64,000 nucleotides of DNA. Origin: Paracoccus onubensis (GTDB taxonomy: Bacteria; Pseudomonadota; Alphaproteobacteria; Rhodobacterales; Rhodobacteraceae). Positions 16,777-25,412 of the stretch are shown in pieces (within the stretch, counting starts at the first letter, position 1; each line of letters opens with the position of its first letter). The notes beneath the pieces are model-generated. The model saw only the letters and a program-made list of their open reading frames with translations, had not been told where the DNA came from and did no database searches. The stretch is from the NCBI RefSeq assembly GCF_003591515.1, contig NZ_QZCG01000013.1, forward strand, positions 1-64,000, written 5' to 3'. The translations under genes and the position numbers were made by a program.

Positions 16777-19092
16777 ATGAAACAACCTACGGGCACTCCA
16801 ACGCGCAAGGGCCGCAGTCCGGTTGCGGATAAACGCAACCCCGCACCGGCCGACAAGCCCACGAAAGTGAAGCGCAAATCCCGCGGCGGAAAACCCCCTC
16901 GCAGGGGCAATGTGGTGTTGCGCGGAATTTCCGGCACCTTCAGCCTGATATGGCGTGTGATCTGGGGCTCGGCCTGGCGTCTCGGGATGGTCGTATTCCT
17001 GATCATCGGTGCGGCAACCGCCTATTTCTACAGCGGCCTGCCCACGGCGCAGGAACTTTTCGACGCGCGCGCCCGCGGCTCGGTCACGATGCTCGACCGG
17101 AACGGTAAAGTCTTTGCCTGGCGCGGCGAAACCTTCGGCACCGTGGACAGTGATCAGATTGCGCCGGTGCTGAAACATGCGGTCATCGCCACTGAGGATA
17201 AACGCTATTACCTCCATCCCGGCATCGATCCGCAGGGTATCGCCAGCGCCATCAAGATCAACCTCGCTTCCGGACGCGGCCCGCTGGAAGGCAATGGCGG
17301 CTCGACCATTACCCAACAGGTCGCGAAGCTTCTGTGTCTGGGTGACAGTTTCGATCCGATCCGCTGGAAAAACGAAGCGGAATTCGAGGAAGATTGCCGC
17401 GTTACCAGCCTGTGGCGGAAAGTGAAGGAAGTACCCTTCTCCTTTGCGCTTGAGCTGAAATATTCCAAGGACGATATTCTCAATATCTACATGAACCGCT
17501 CTTATCTCGGAGCGGGCGCCCGCGGCTTCGAAGCGGCCAGTCAGCGTTACTTCAACAAATCCGCATCCGAGGTCAACGCATCCGAGGCGGCGATGCTGGC
17601 CGGGCTGCTGAAAGCGCCCAGCTATTTCGCTCCGACAGCCAATCTGGAACGCAGTCAGGGTCGCGCCGGGACGGTTCTGGATCTGATGCATAATCAGGGT
17701 TTTCTGGACGACACGCAGCTTGCCGAAGCCAAGGCGCATCCGGCAGCCCTGTCTCAGGCGGCAGCCGCGCGGGCCGGAGGATATTTCGCCGATTGGGTGA
17801 TGGATACCGGCCCCGGCTTCCTGACCTCGGAAACGACCGAGGATGTCACGCTGCAAACCACCTTTGATCAGGACGTCCAAAAGATTGCCGAAGGTGCCGT
17901 CAAGCGGATCTTCGATGAAAAGGTCAAGGATAACAGCAAGGCGGAAGTCGCGGTTGTCGTCATGTCGGCCGATGGCGCGGTCAGGGCCATGATCGGCGGG
18001 CGGGACACAACCGTGAACGGCGCCTTCAACCGCGCCATTCAGGCCAAACGGCAGACCGGCTCCAGCTTCAAGCCCTTTGTCTACGGGGCGGCGCTCGAAG
18101 CGGGCTATTCGCCTGCGGATGTGGTACAGGATGGACCGCTGACGATCCACATCCCGGGTGGCAAGGATTGGTCGCCAAAGAACTATACGCGCAGATATCA
18201 CGGCAATGTCACGCTGACGGATGCATTGAAAAACTCGCTCAACACCGCCACGATCCGCTTGCAGGAAGCCGTGGGACGCGATGAGGTTCGTCGCGTGGCG
18301 CATGATTTCGGGATCGTCAGCAACCTGACCACAAGCCCCTCGCTTGGGCTGGGCGCCTCCGAAGCAACCTTGCTGGAGCTGACCGGCGCATATGCCGGCA
18401 TTCGCAATGGCGGGACTTCGGTCGCACCTTACGGCGTGGTCGAACTCAAGATTCATGGTGACGATCAGCCCTTGATGGGCCAGCTTGGCGGCTTGGGCGA
18501 GCGCGTGATAAGTCAGCGTGCGGCAGGGCAATTGATCTATATGATGCAGCAGGTAATCCAGTCCGGGACCGGCGGACGCGCCAAACTGGGCGACCGTGCC
18601 ATCGCCGGCAAGACCGGGACCACCAGCAGCTATCGCGACGCATGGTTCGTCGGCTTCTCCGAACAATATGTAACCGGTGTCTGGATGGGCTATGACGACA
18701 ACACCCCTCTGGCCGGTGTGACGGGCGGCGGCCTGCCTGCCGAGATCTGGCAGGCAGTGATGGCCGATATCCACAAAGACCTGCCCAAACTGCCATTGTC
18801 CACGGTTTCTCCGGATGGCAGCGGGATCATCGTTTCCAGTGGCGGCAGCACCCCGAAAGTCGTCACGTCCGGTTCCGCGGACGATCCGCTGGCCTCGGCC
18901 CTGGCGGGGGCGATGCAGAATGCGGAAGGCCAGCGCCAGGCGCAGGCTCAGGGCGGAAGAATGGTCACGGCACCGACCGAGGTACAGGGCGGCGGCGGTG
19001 GCGGCGGGGCCGCTACGGAAGGCTCGTCTTCGTCATCAAGTTCGGATGACGCGCTCAGCCGCGCCTTGAACGGTATTCTGGGCGGAAACTGA
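16777..19092 (+). CDS. Bifunctional penicillin-binding protein, PBP1A type
   Basis: This class A penicillin-binding protein polymerises glycan strands and cross-links peptides in the periplasm. The 771 residues comprise a basic cytoplasmic tail (about 1-45), one membrane helix (about 60-88), the GT51 transglycosylase domain with EDKRYYLHPGID and GGSTITQQVAK, and the transpeptidase with SSFK (SxxK), SLN (SxN) and KTGTT. The last 60 residues are low complexity, rich in Gly, Ser and Gln, and end just after a poly-Ser stretch. I recognise no OB-like insertion. It is a single gene opposite amtB. Confidence 0.9.
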   Translation: MKQPTGTPTRKGRSPVADKRNPAPADKPTKVKRKSRGGKPPRRGNVVLRGISGTFSLIWRVIWGSAWRLGMVVFLIIGAATAYFYSGLPTAQELFDARARGSVTMLDRNGKVFAWRGETFGTVDSDQIAPVLKHAVIATEDKRYYLHPGIDPQGIASAIKINLASGRGPLEGNGGSTITQQVAKLLCLGDSFDPIRWKNEAEFEEDCRVTSLWRKVKEVPFSFALELKYSKDDILNIYMNRSYLGAGARGFEAASQRYFNKSASEVNASEAAMLAGLLKAPSYFAPTANLERSQGRAGTVLDLMHNQGFLDDTQLAEAKAHPAALSQAAAARAGGYFADWVMDTGPGFLTSETTEDVTLQTTFDQDVQKIAEGAVKRIFDEKVKDNSKAEVAVVVMSADGAVRAMIGGRDTTVNGAFNRAIQAKRQTGSSFKPFVYGAALEAGYSPADVVQDGPLTIHIPGGKDWSPKNYTRRYHGNVTLTDALKNSLNTATIRLQEAVGRDEVRRVAHDFGIVSNLTTSPSLGLGASEATLLELTGAYAGIRNGGTSVAPYGVVELKIHGDDQPLMGQLGGLGERVISQRAAGQLIYMMQQVIQSGTGGRAKLGDRAIAGKTGTTSSYRDAWFVGFSEQYVTGVWMGYDDNTPLAGVTGGGLPAEIWQAVMADIHKDLPKLPLSTVSPDGSGIIVSSGGSTPKVVTSGSADDPLASALAGAMQNAEGQRQAQAQGGRMVTAPTEVQGGGGGGGAATEGSSSSSSSDDALSRALNGILGGN

Positions 19093-19162
19093 TATGGACT
19101 TCTGCAAGGGCCGCCGTTTCCCGACGGATCGTGAACAAGGCTGATCTTGCGTTGGGGGGCGC

Positions 19163-19852
19163 ATGAACCGAACTGACTTGCAGCGGCTTCTTGCGCGCCG
19201 TCGCTCGATCCGGGCCTATACCAGCGATCCGGTCGCGCGCGAAGATATCGAAACGATCCTGCGCCTTGCCCGCACCGCACCAAGCGGTGCCAATCTGCAG
19301 CCAGGTCGGTTTCACGTCCTGGCCGGGAAGGCGCTGGGCGGTCTTGTCAACGCGCTCACATCCGCAATCGCGGCCGGGGAACCGCAAAGCAGGGAATATT
19401 CCTATTTCCCCGACCCGATGCCAAAAATGCTGCGCGCCCGGCAGGTGGCGGCAGGATACGCCCTTTACAATGCGCTTGGCATCGAACGCCGGGATCTTGA
19501 TGCGCGGCGGCGGCAATTTCAGCGGAATTACGCATTTTTCGACGCCCCGGTCGGGATCGTCGTCACCATTGACAGAAACATGGGCAAGGGCTGCTTCATG
19601 GATCTGGGAATGGCGGTGATGGCCCTGCTGCTGGCTGCCGAGGATCTGGGCTATGGGACAACCGGGCTCGGAGCTTTGGCGCATTACGGCCCGGTCGTGC
19701 ACCGCCATCTTGCTCTGCCCGAGGATGAAATGGTGGTATGCGGGATTGCCCTTGGCGTGGCCGACCGGGATGCGGATGCAAATCAGGTGCGCACCGAACG
19801 CGAAGACCTGTCCGTCTTCGCAGAGTTCCACGGGTTCGACGCTAGGTCCTGA
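19163..19852 (+). CDS. Nitroreductase-family flavoprotein
   Basis: The 229-residue protein has the nitroreductase fold signature. RRSIRAY near residues 13-19 contacts FMN phosphate, followed by [12 protein letters not shown], a central variable region and [13 protein letters not shown] with the second phosphate-binding stretch. Such enzymes reduce nitro groups, quinones or enones with NAD(P)H. The substrate is not deducible. GGGGGGC precedes the ATG at 19163. Its 3' end overlaps the convergent thiolase by 11 bases. Confidence 0.85.
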   Translation: MNRTDLQRLLARRRSIRAYTSDPVAREDIETILRLARTAPSGANLQPGRFHVLAGKALGGLVNALTSAIAAGEPQSREYSYFPDPMPKMLRARQVAAGYALYNALGIERRDLDARRRQFQRNYAFFDAPVGIVVTIDRNMGKGCFMDLGMAVMALLLAAEDLGYGTTGLGALAHYGPVVHRHLALPEDEMVVCGIALGVADRDADANQVRTEREDLSVFAEFHGFDARS

Positions 19853-20945
19853 GCAAAAGCGCAGTTCCCAACCCGCCCGCAGCGGCAATAGTGGCAAGCC
19901 CGTATCCCTCGCGCCGCCGCAATTCATGGACCAGCCGCACAGCATTGATCGCGCCCGATGCGCCGATCGGATGGCCACGGGCAAGCGCGCCGCCTCCGGG
20001 ATTGACGATTGCGGGATCGATCCCGGCCTGTTGCTGGCAGACGATGGCCTGAACCGCAAACGCCTCCATGATTTCGGCGCAGGCAAGATCGCCGGGGACC
20101 AGCCCGGCTTCCGCCAGCGCCGCCTCTATCGCGGCGACCGGCGCAAGGCCCGGCAATTCGGGGTCATCGCCAAGGGTTCTGCCAGCAAGGATCGCCGGGC
20201 CGGCCATGCCCAGTTCTTCGGCCAGCCGGTCCGCAACAAGGATGCAAACCGCCGCACCATCCGCAGCGACCGCGGTTGTCGCGGATGTGACACTTCCGGC
20301 CAAGGGCCGGGCCCGCGCACAAAGCCGATGGGTCAGATGGCGGGCGTAGCTGTCCGCCGTTGCGCCTTCCAAAGACAGGATTTCGGCCATGGGCTGGGCG
20401 GCAAGTGCCTTTGCATGGCTGGCAATGGCCCACTCCTCTTGCGCCTCGCGCGATATGCCGAAGCGCTGCGCCAAAGCGTCAGCGGCGGCGGGCATCAGCG
20501 GATCGCGGTCGGGCCAGGGCGTGAAAGGCGGCTGGTCATATGCCTGCGCTGCACCACCATCCGGATCGGTGCGCAGCCGCAGGGGACGGCGCGAATAGCT
20601 TTCCACGCCGCCGGCAATGACGATATCATGCAGCCCCGCGCGGATCATCGCATCACCCAACAGGATCGCATCCAGCCCGGCACAGCATTGCCGGTCGATC
20701 GTCAGTCCCGCCACCTTCTCGGGCAAACCTGCCGCAAGCGCGGCAATCCGGGCCGGGTTTCCCCCTGCCCCAAGCGCATTGCCCAGAATGACCTCACCCA
20801 CCCGCTCCGGTTCGATCCCGGAATCGTACAGTGCCGCCCGGATCACCGGCGCGGCAAGTTCATGCAACTCTTGCGATTTGAAGCCACCGCCCCTTGGCAG
20901 GACGGCGCTGCGCCTTGCCGCGACGATATGGCTGCGACGCATCAC
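19842..20945 (-). CDS. Divergent thiolase lacking the second catalytic cysteine, in the biotin-uptake operon
   Basis: The 367 residues follow the thiolase layout. The acyl-accepting cysteine is Cys87 in DRQCCAGL, and the histidine is in [10 protein letters not shown]. The motif that normally ends with the acid/base cysteine reads [10 protein letters not shown]: measured back 14 residues from the C terminus, Ala354 stands where PhaA of this window has Cys377. The protein is also about 20 residues shorter than usual. The start overlaps the AMP-ligase stop as ATGA. It is the last gene of bioM-bioN-bioY-ligase-thiolase. Catalysis of normal Claisen condensation is doubtful; thiolysis of a special acyl-CoA, or a different reaction, is possible. 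Confidence 0.8.
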   Translation of the reverse strand: MMRRSHIVAARRSAVLPRGGGFKSQELHELAAPVIRAALYDSGIEPERVGEVILGNALGAGGNPARIAALAAGLPEKVAGLTIDRQCCAGLDAILLGDAMIRAGLHDIVIAGGVESYSRRPLRLRTDPDGGAAQAYDQPPFTPWPDRDPLMPAAADALAQRFGISREAQEEWAIASHAKALAAQPMAEILSLEGATADSYARHLTHRLCARARPLAGSVTSATTAVAADGAAVCILVADRLAEELGMAGPAILAGRTLGDDPELPGLAPVAAIEAALAEAGLVPGDLACAEIMEAFAVQAIVCQQQAGIDPAIVNPGGGALARGHPIGASGAINAVRLVHELRRREGYGLATIAAAGGLGTALLLRT

Positions 20946-22120
20946 CTCTCCTCGGCAAATCGTTGCAGCGCCAGCAGATCGGGCTTGCCCGAGGGCAGCA
21001 TCGGCATCCGCCCGAGAAATTCGATCCGTCGAGGGGTCGAAAGCGGGCCAAGCGCATCACGGCACTTCGTCATTATCAATTCCGCCGTCAAGCCGTCGCT
21101 GCCGCCTTCCACGAAACCGATCACGGCATTTCCCCGCATCCGGTCACGAACCGGAACCGCCGCGCATGAACGTACCCCGCATATCCCTGCCATGATCCGC
21201 TCGATATCTTCAAGGAACACGTTCACATCGGCCACCGTCACCATCCGCGATTTGCGCCCGCGCAGAAACAGATTGCCGGCACCGTCCAGCCAGCCGATTT
21301 CACCCACCGTCAGAAACCCATTGCGCCATCTAGTATCGATGCTGCCTTCGCCCTCATATCCGTCGAACAGATAGGGGCTGCGCAGCCAGATCTCGCCTGT
21401 ATTCCCAAGTCGCAGGTCCACATCCGGGTAAGGCCGCCCCACCGACCCCGTTGGGGTATCCGCCCCCGAGATAGAAATGAAACTGGTCTCAGCGGCGCCG
21501 TAGAATTCGGAAATGAGAGCATTGGGGAAAAATACCGAGAACTCTTCGCGCTCACCGGGGGCAAGCAAACCGCCTCCGCAGATCACATGCCGGATGCGGT
21601 CAAGCCGGGCGGCACCGACCCGGCACAGCAGCCGGATTTGCGCCGGTGTCGCATACAGAACGCTAGCTTTGCCGGCCTGTATAGCTTCAATCTGCCTGCG
21701 AGGACCATCCCCGGCAAGCACCAGAACATTCGCGCCAAAATGCGCGGCTTCGGTCACGGCGTAAAGCGACAGCGAATGCCCAAGATGGCCCAATACCGCG
21801 TAGCAATCATGGCTTCCCAACCCGAAAAGCGTGCGGTTCACCTCGAAACTTGCAATCCATGAGGCGTGTCCGCGCCGGATCGTCTTGGCCCGCCCGGTGC
21901 TGCCCGAGCTCTGGCAGAGCAGCAATGGACCGCATTCCCGCGCCGCCGCGATGACGGTCATGCCCTCCTGCCGGGCATGGATCGGCACCCGCCGGTCGAT
22001 ACAGTCAAGCAGCGCGGCGATTGCAGGGCGGTTCTGCTCGCGGGAACCGCAGGAAAGAATCAGGCTTTCATTGGACCGGGAAAACCAGCGGTTCCGCCGA
22101 TCTGCCCCGATTCCGGTCAT
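20942..22120 (-). CDS. Short, divergent AMP-dependent acyl-CoA synthetase-like protein
   Basis: This is a member of the adenylate-forming (ANL) family, 392 residues where acyl-CoA ligases usually have about 500; the missing part is N-terminal. The P-loop is SSGSTGRAKT, the adenine motif FYGAAETS, and the C-terminal lysine region PSGKPD. The usual ribose-binding Asp of the TGD motif is Glu here (TVGEIG), and the hinge region reads GRKSRMVTVADVN. The ATG at 22120 follows the bioY stop by 16 bases, with GGGTGG upstream; a longer start at 22210 would overlap bioY. Coupled to the thiolase downstream. A link to biotin or pimeloyl metabolism is suggested only by context. Confidence 0.72.
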   Translation of the reverse strand: MTGIGADRRNRWFSRSNESLILSCGSREQNRPAIAALLDCIDRRVPIHARQEGMTVIAAARECGPLLLCQSSGSTGRAKTIRRGHASWIASFEVNRTLFGLGSHDCYAVLGHLGHSLSLYAVTEAAHFGANVLVLAGDGPRRQIEAIQAGKASVLYATPAQIRLLCRVGAARLDRIRHVICGGGLLAPGEREEFSVFFPNALISEFYGAAETSFISISGADTPTGSVGRPYPDVDLRLGNTGEIWLRSPYLFDGYEGEGSIDTRWRNGFLTVGEIGWLDGAGNLFLRGRKSRMVTVADVNVFLEDIERIMAGICGVRSCAAVPVRDRMRGNAVIGFVEGGSDGLTAELIMTKCRDALGPLSTPRRIEFLGRMPMLPSGKPDLLALQRFAEER

Positions 22121-22136
22121 GAACCACCCCGCCGCG

Positions 22137-22706
22137 TTAACGGAAGACCTGGCTGACGGGCGCACGATACCAAGGCAACATCTGCGGGCGCAGTCTGGCA
22201 ATGGCTGCAACCAGCATCCCGCACAGCCCGGCCTTCAGAAGGTCGCCAATTACGAAAGCGCTGTTCAGCAAGGCGGCCTCGGTCAGGCTTTTGTTCAGCA
22301 CGATCGCCATGCCAATGGTGCCAAAAGCGTACATCACGATGATCCCGCCGATGAATGCCCCGATTCCCGCACTGACACCCGGCGGCAGGCGGTGCAACTT
22401 CTCGACGACAAGGCCGGTCACGAAGGCTGCAACGGGAAACCCGACCACAAACCCGACTGTCGGAGAGGCGAATACGCCAAGCCCGCCGCGCCCTCCGGCG
22501 AGCAGCGGCAGGCCAAGCACAGCGGCGAAAACGAACAGCAATACCGCCAGCCCGCCTTGGCGGGCTCCAAGCACCGCCCCGGCCAGCATCACGCCAAGGC
22601 TTTGCGCCGTGATCGGCACGCCGAAGCCGAGGGTGATCGCGGGGATCAGGCCGAGTATCGCGATCAGTGCCGCGAAAAGAGCAATACGGGCAAGGTCTTT
22701 TTCCAT
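22137..22706 (-). CDS. bioY: Biotin transporter substrate-binding membrane protein BioY
   Basis: BioY is the biotin-specific S-component of an energy-coupling factor transporter. The 189-residue hydrophobic protein has six predicted membrane segments and the family stretches GVPITAQSLGVMLAG, LGARQGGLAVLLF and GGRGGLGVFASPTVGFV. The start at 22706 has AGGAG 7 bases upstream and follows the bioN stop by one base. With bioN and bioM it makes the tripartite BioMNY importer. The order M-N-Y and the tight spacing leave little doubt. Confidence 0.93.
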   Translation of the reverse strand: MEKDLARIALFAALIAILGLIPAITLGFGVPITAQSLGVMLAGAVLGARQGGLAVLLFVFAAVLGLPLLAGGRGGLGVFASPTVGFVVGFPVAAFVTGLVVEKLHRLPPGVSAGIGAFIGGIIVMYAFGTIGMAIVLNKSLTEAALLNSAFVIGDLLKAGLCGMLVAAIARLRPQMLPWYRAPVSQVFR

Positions 22707-22707
22707 C

Positions 22708-23322
22708 CTAGTTCTCCTGTTCCGGCAGGGCTCCGCCCCTTGCCTTTAGGGCTTCGCCTACCCGGTCCGCATCGTCAAGCGCCATCAGCATCATCGGCAA
22801 TACGATCCGGTAATTCGCCCGCCGCTGCGAACGCGCTCGCCAGGACTGATGCATCTGCCCGGCCCGCAGGGTCAGCACCGGAACAAAACGGATCAGCAGC
22901 GGCAGCACGATTTCCAGAGGCGCGGTCGAAACGCCCAGCCGACGCAGCGGCGACGACATCCAGCGGACCACATCCATCAACGCGGTGAGAGAGGTCGTCA
23001 TCGTCACCAGATTGGCCAAGGCAACCGCCGTGACCATGCGCATGATCGTCTTGATCCCCCTGGCCGGATCGCCCGTCACCAGATGCCAGATCAGCACGAT
23101 GGCAACAAAGGGGATCAGCACCCGCAGATGCCGTAGCCCCTCGCGCAGGAACACCCTTCCCGGCAGACAGTAAAGCAACAGGGCAAAGCCGAAAGCGGCA
23201 GTCTGAAAGACAATATTCCCGATGGCGAACAGCAGCATCGTGGCCACGCAAAGCGCCGCCAGCTTGGTACCGGCGCGCCAACCATGCGCCCATGTCCTAA
23301 CCGGCGAGGAGAGAGAGATCAT
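22708..23322 (-). CDS. bioN: Energy-coupling factor transmembrane protein BioN (EcfT)
   Basis: This is the membrane coupling subunit of the biotin ECF transporter. The 204 residues hold about five membrane helices and, near the C terminus, the coupling-helix pattern SWRARSQRRAN and ALKARGG with the conserved Ala-Arg-Gly that contacts the ATPase. I chose the ATG at 23322, which gives a normal length and overlaps the bioM stop by 26 bases. It sits between bioM and bioY in one operon. Confidence 0.9.
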   Translation of the reverse strand: MISLSSPVRTWAHGWRAGTKLAALCVATMLLFAIGNIVFQTAAFGFALLLYCLPGRVFLREGLRHLRVLIPFVAIVLIWHLVTGDPARGIKTIMRMVTAVALANLVTMTTSLTALMDVVRWMSSPLRRLGVSTAPLEIVLPLLIRFVPVLTLRAGQMHQSWRARSQRRANYRIVLPMMLMALDDADRVGEALKARGGALPEQEN

Positions 23323-24034
23323 CCCCGCCTCCGATCCGCACCATCTCCTGCGTGAAATCCTGCAGAACCTGACGCGCGACGCCACTGGCCCGCAAACGCC
23401 CCCGGTCCAGCCAGAAGACCTGATCGTAATCCTCAAGGTCGCGCGTGTCATGCGTGATATGCAGCAACCGCGTCCCCGCATCGTTCAGATGCCGGGTCAG
23501 TTGCATCCGCGTAGGAATGTCCAGCCCGGCGAAAGGCTCGTCCAGCACCAGAAGCCGCGGACGCATCGCCAGAACCGACATCATGCAGACCAGATGTTTC
23601 TGCCCCTGCGACAATGCATGGATCGGCGCGTCCTGCCAATGCGCCTTGCCGAACCGCGCGAGAAGCTTTTGCGTCCCGGTCACCGCATCTGCTTTGCTGG
23701 CGCCAAGTTGGCGCAGGCCGAAGCCGATCTCTTCGCTCACCGTGGGAAAGATGATCTGATGTTCGGGGTTCTGGAACAGGATTCCAACGGTGCGGATCGC
23801 GGCCCGGCGGTCCTTGTAGACATCCACGCCCTCGATCCTGATCTGGCCCTCTGACGGTTCCAGCAAGCCTGCGATCAGTCGCGCCAACGTGCTTTTGCCC
23901 GAACCGTTCCGCCCGATCACGCCGATCCGCATGGATTCGGACCGAACCGAAACACCTGAAAGGACCGGAATATCGTTGATCCGATAACCGACATCTTCAA
24001 GCAGAACCGGATTATTGGCCGATGAAATCGCCAT
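23297..24034 (-). CDS. bioM: Energy-coupling factor ATPase BioM
   Basis: BioM powers biotin uptake. The 245 residues form one ABC ATPase domain: Walker A GRNGSGKST near 43-51, the ECF-type Q-loop FQNPEHQIIF, signature LSQGQKHLV, Walker B LLVLDEPFAGLD and the switch histidine THD. The signature departs from LSGGQ in the way ECF ATPases often do. It is the first gene of the bioMNY-ligase-thiolase run and is divergent from trpC across 119 bases. I find no BioR-type TTAT-N2-ATAA palindrome in that gap. Confidence 0.92.
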   Translation of the reverse strand: MAISSANNPVLLEDVGYRINDIPVLSGVSVRSESMRIGVIGRNGSGKSTLARLIAGLLEPSEGQIRIEGVDVYKDRRAAIRTVGILFQNPEHQIIFPTVSEEIGFGLRQLGASKADAVTGTQKLLARFGKAHWQDAPIHALSQGQKHLVCMMSVLAMRPRLLVLDEPFAGLDIPTRMQLTRHLNDAGTRLLHITHDTRDLEDYDQVFWLDRGRLRASGVARQVLQDFTQEMVRIGGGDDLSLLAG

Positions 24035-24072
24035 ATGGGCTTTCCTGTGATAGGTCTCGGGCGGTAAGGTAT

Positions 24073-24085
24073 GGGGATAATCCCC
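24073..24085. promoter_or_regulatory. Palindrome in the bioM-trpC divergent gap
   Basis: GGGGATAATCCCC at 24073-24085 is a perfect 6+6 palindrome around a central A. It lies 39 bases from the bioM start and 69 from the trpC start. It may be an operator for either gene or a small hairpin. It does not match the BioR box of alphaproteobacteria. Confidence 0.35.
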
Positions 24086-24153
24086 ACCCGCCCGGGCTGT
24101 CCAGCCTAAACCCTGCCCTTCCCTCTCTGTCCGCCCGGAGTTAGAACCGCATC

Positions 24154-24942
24154 ATGAACATTCTCGACAAGATCAAGGCCTATAAGCTGGAAGAGATCGC
24201 CGCGGCGAAGGCGGCGCGTCCTCTGGCCGATATCGAGGCCATTGCCCGTGCGGCGTCCGCGCCGCGAGGTTTCGCCCGCGCCCTTGCCGACAAGGCCGCG
24301 TCCGGTCCCGCACTGATCGCCGAAATCAAGAAGGCCAGCCCGTCCAAGGGGCTGATCCGCCCCGATTTCGATCCACCGTCTCTGGCCCGCGCTTATGCCG
24401 AAGGCGGGGCGGCATGCCTGTCAGTTCTGACCGATGCCCCCAGTTTTCAGGGCGCTCCCGAATTTCTGACGGCTGCCCGCGACGCCTGCGACTTGCCTGC
24501 TTTGCGCAAGGATTTCCTCTATGACACCTATCAGGTGGCCGAGGCACGGGCATGGGGCGCGGATTGTATCCTGATCATCATGGCCTCGGTCGATGATGTT
24601 CTTGCCGCCGAGTTGGAGAATGCCGCAATTCATTGGGGCATGGATGTGCTGATCGAGGTCCATGACGCCGCTGAACTCGACCGCGCCCTTCTGTTGAAGT
24701 CCCCACTGATCGGAATAAACAATCGTAATCTCAAGACATTCGATGTCACTCTTGATGTGACGCGCGAGCTTGCTCCGCGCATTCCCGATGACCGCGATAT
24801 CGTCTGTGAAAGTGGATTGTTCACCCCTGCCGATCTGTCCTCGATGATGAAGGTCGGCGCTCGTCGCTTCCTGATCGGGGAAAGCCTGATGCGTCAGGAC
24901 GACGTCGTCGCCGCCACCCGCAACCTGCTGGCCCCGACATGA
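24154..24942 (+). CDS. trpC: Indole-3-glycerol phosphate synthase
   Basis: TrpC closes the indole ring to give indole-3-glycerol phosphate in tryptophan synthesis. The 262-residue TIM barrel has the signature [16 protein letters not shown] at about 52-67, followed by [21 protein letters not shown] and the phosphate-binding C-terminal GESLM. No PRAI domain is fused to it. The stop overlaps moaC as ATGA, so trpC-moaC-moeA form one unit. The start has a poorly placed GGAG about 13 bases upstream. Confidence 0.96.
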   Translation: MNILDKIKAYKLEEIAAAKAARPLADIEAIARAASAPRGFARALADKAASGPALIAEIKKASPSKGLIRPDFDPPSLARAYAEGGAACLSVLTDAPSFQGAPEFLTAARDACDLPALRKDFLYDTYQVAEARAWGADCILIIMASVDDVLAAELENAAIHWGMDVLIEVHDAAELDRALLLKSPLIGINNRNLKTFDVTLDVTRELAPRIPDDRDIVCESGLFTPADLSSMMKVGARRFLIGESLMRQDDVVAATRNLLAPT

Positions 24943-25412
24943 GCCTGACGCATTTCGACAAATCCGGTCAGGCGCATATGGTCGATGTCTCGGGCAAGGC
25001 CGAAACCGCGCGTGAGGCCGTGGCAGGAGGCTGCGTGACCATGTCGCCTGAAACGCTCGCGCAGGCGGTGGGCGGTGCCGCGAAGGGGGACGTTCTGGGC
25101 GTCGCGCGGCTGGCCGGGATCATGGGGGCCAAGCGCACCTCGGATCTGATCCCGCTATGTCACCCCCTGCCGATCTCGAAAGTCGCGCTGGATCTGCAAC
25201 CCGATCCCGACCTGCCCGGCATCCGCGTCACGGCAACGGTTCGCACCACGGGTCGCACCGGTGTCGAGATGGAGGCTCTGACCGCGGTTACCACTGCCTG
25301 CCTGACCATCTATGACATGCTCAAGGCCGCCGAAAAGGGGATGCGGATCGAAGATATCCGATTGCTGCGCAAAAGCGGCGGAAAATCCGGGAATTACGAG
25401 GCAAAGCCATGA
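24939..25412 (+). CDS. moaC: Cyclic pyranopterin monophosphate synthase
   Basis: MoaC converts the MoaA product to cyclic pyranopterin monophosphate in molybdenum cofactor synthesis. The 157-residue protein carries [18 protein letters not shown] near 63-80 and [10 protein letters not shown], both parts of the active site. Length is normal. It overlaps trpC by 4 bases and moeA by 4 bases, indicating translational coupling within the operon. Confidence 0.96.
   Translation: MSLTHFDKSGQAHMVDVSGKAETAREAVAGGCVTMSPETLAQAVGGAAKGDVLGVARLAGIMGAKRTSDLIPLCHPLPISKVALDLQPDPDLPGIRVTATVRTTGRTGVEMEALTAVTTACLTIYDMLKAAEKGMRIEDIRLLRKSGGKSGNYEAKP

Noticed and set aside
16771-18774. 667-codon minus-strand reading frame
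   Set aside because: It is antisense to the penicillin-binding protein gene, which has all GT51 and transpeptidase motifs.
24144-24159. GAAC-N8-GAAC at the trpC start as an SOS box
   Set aside because: The spacer is eight bases, not seven, and trpC is not a repair gene.
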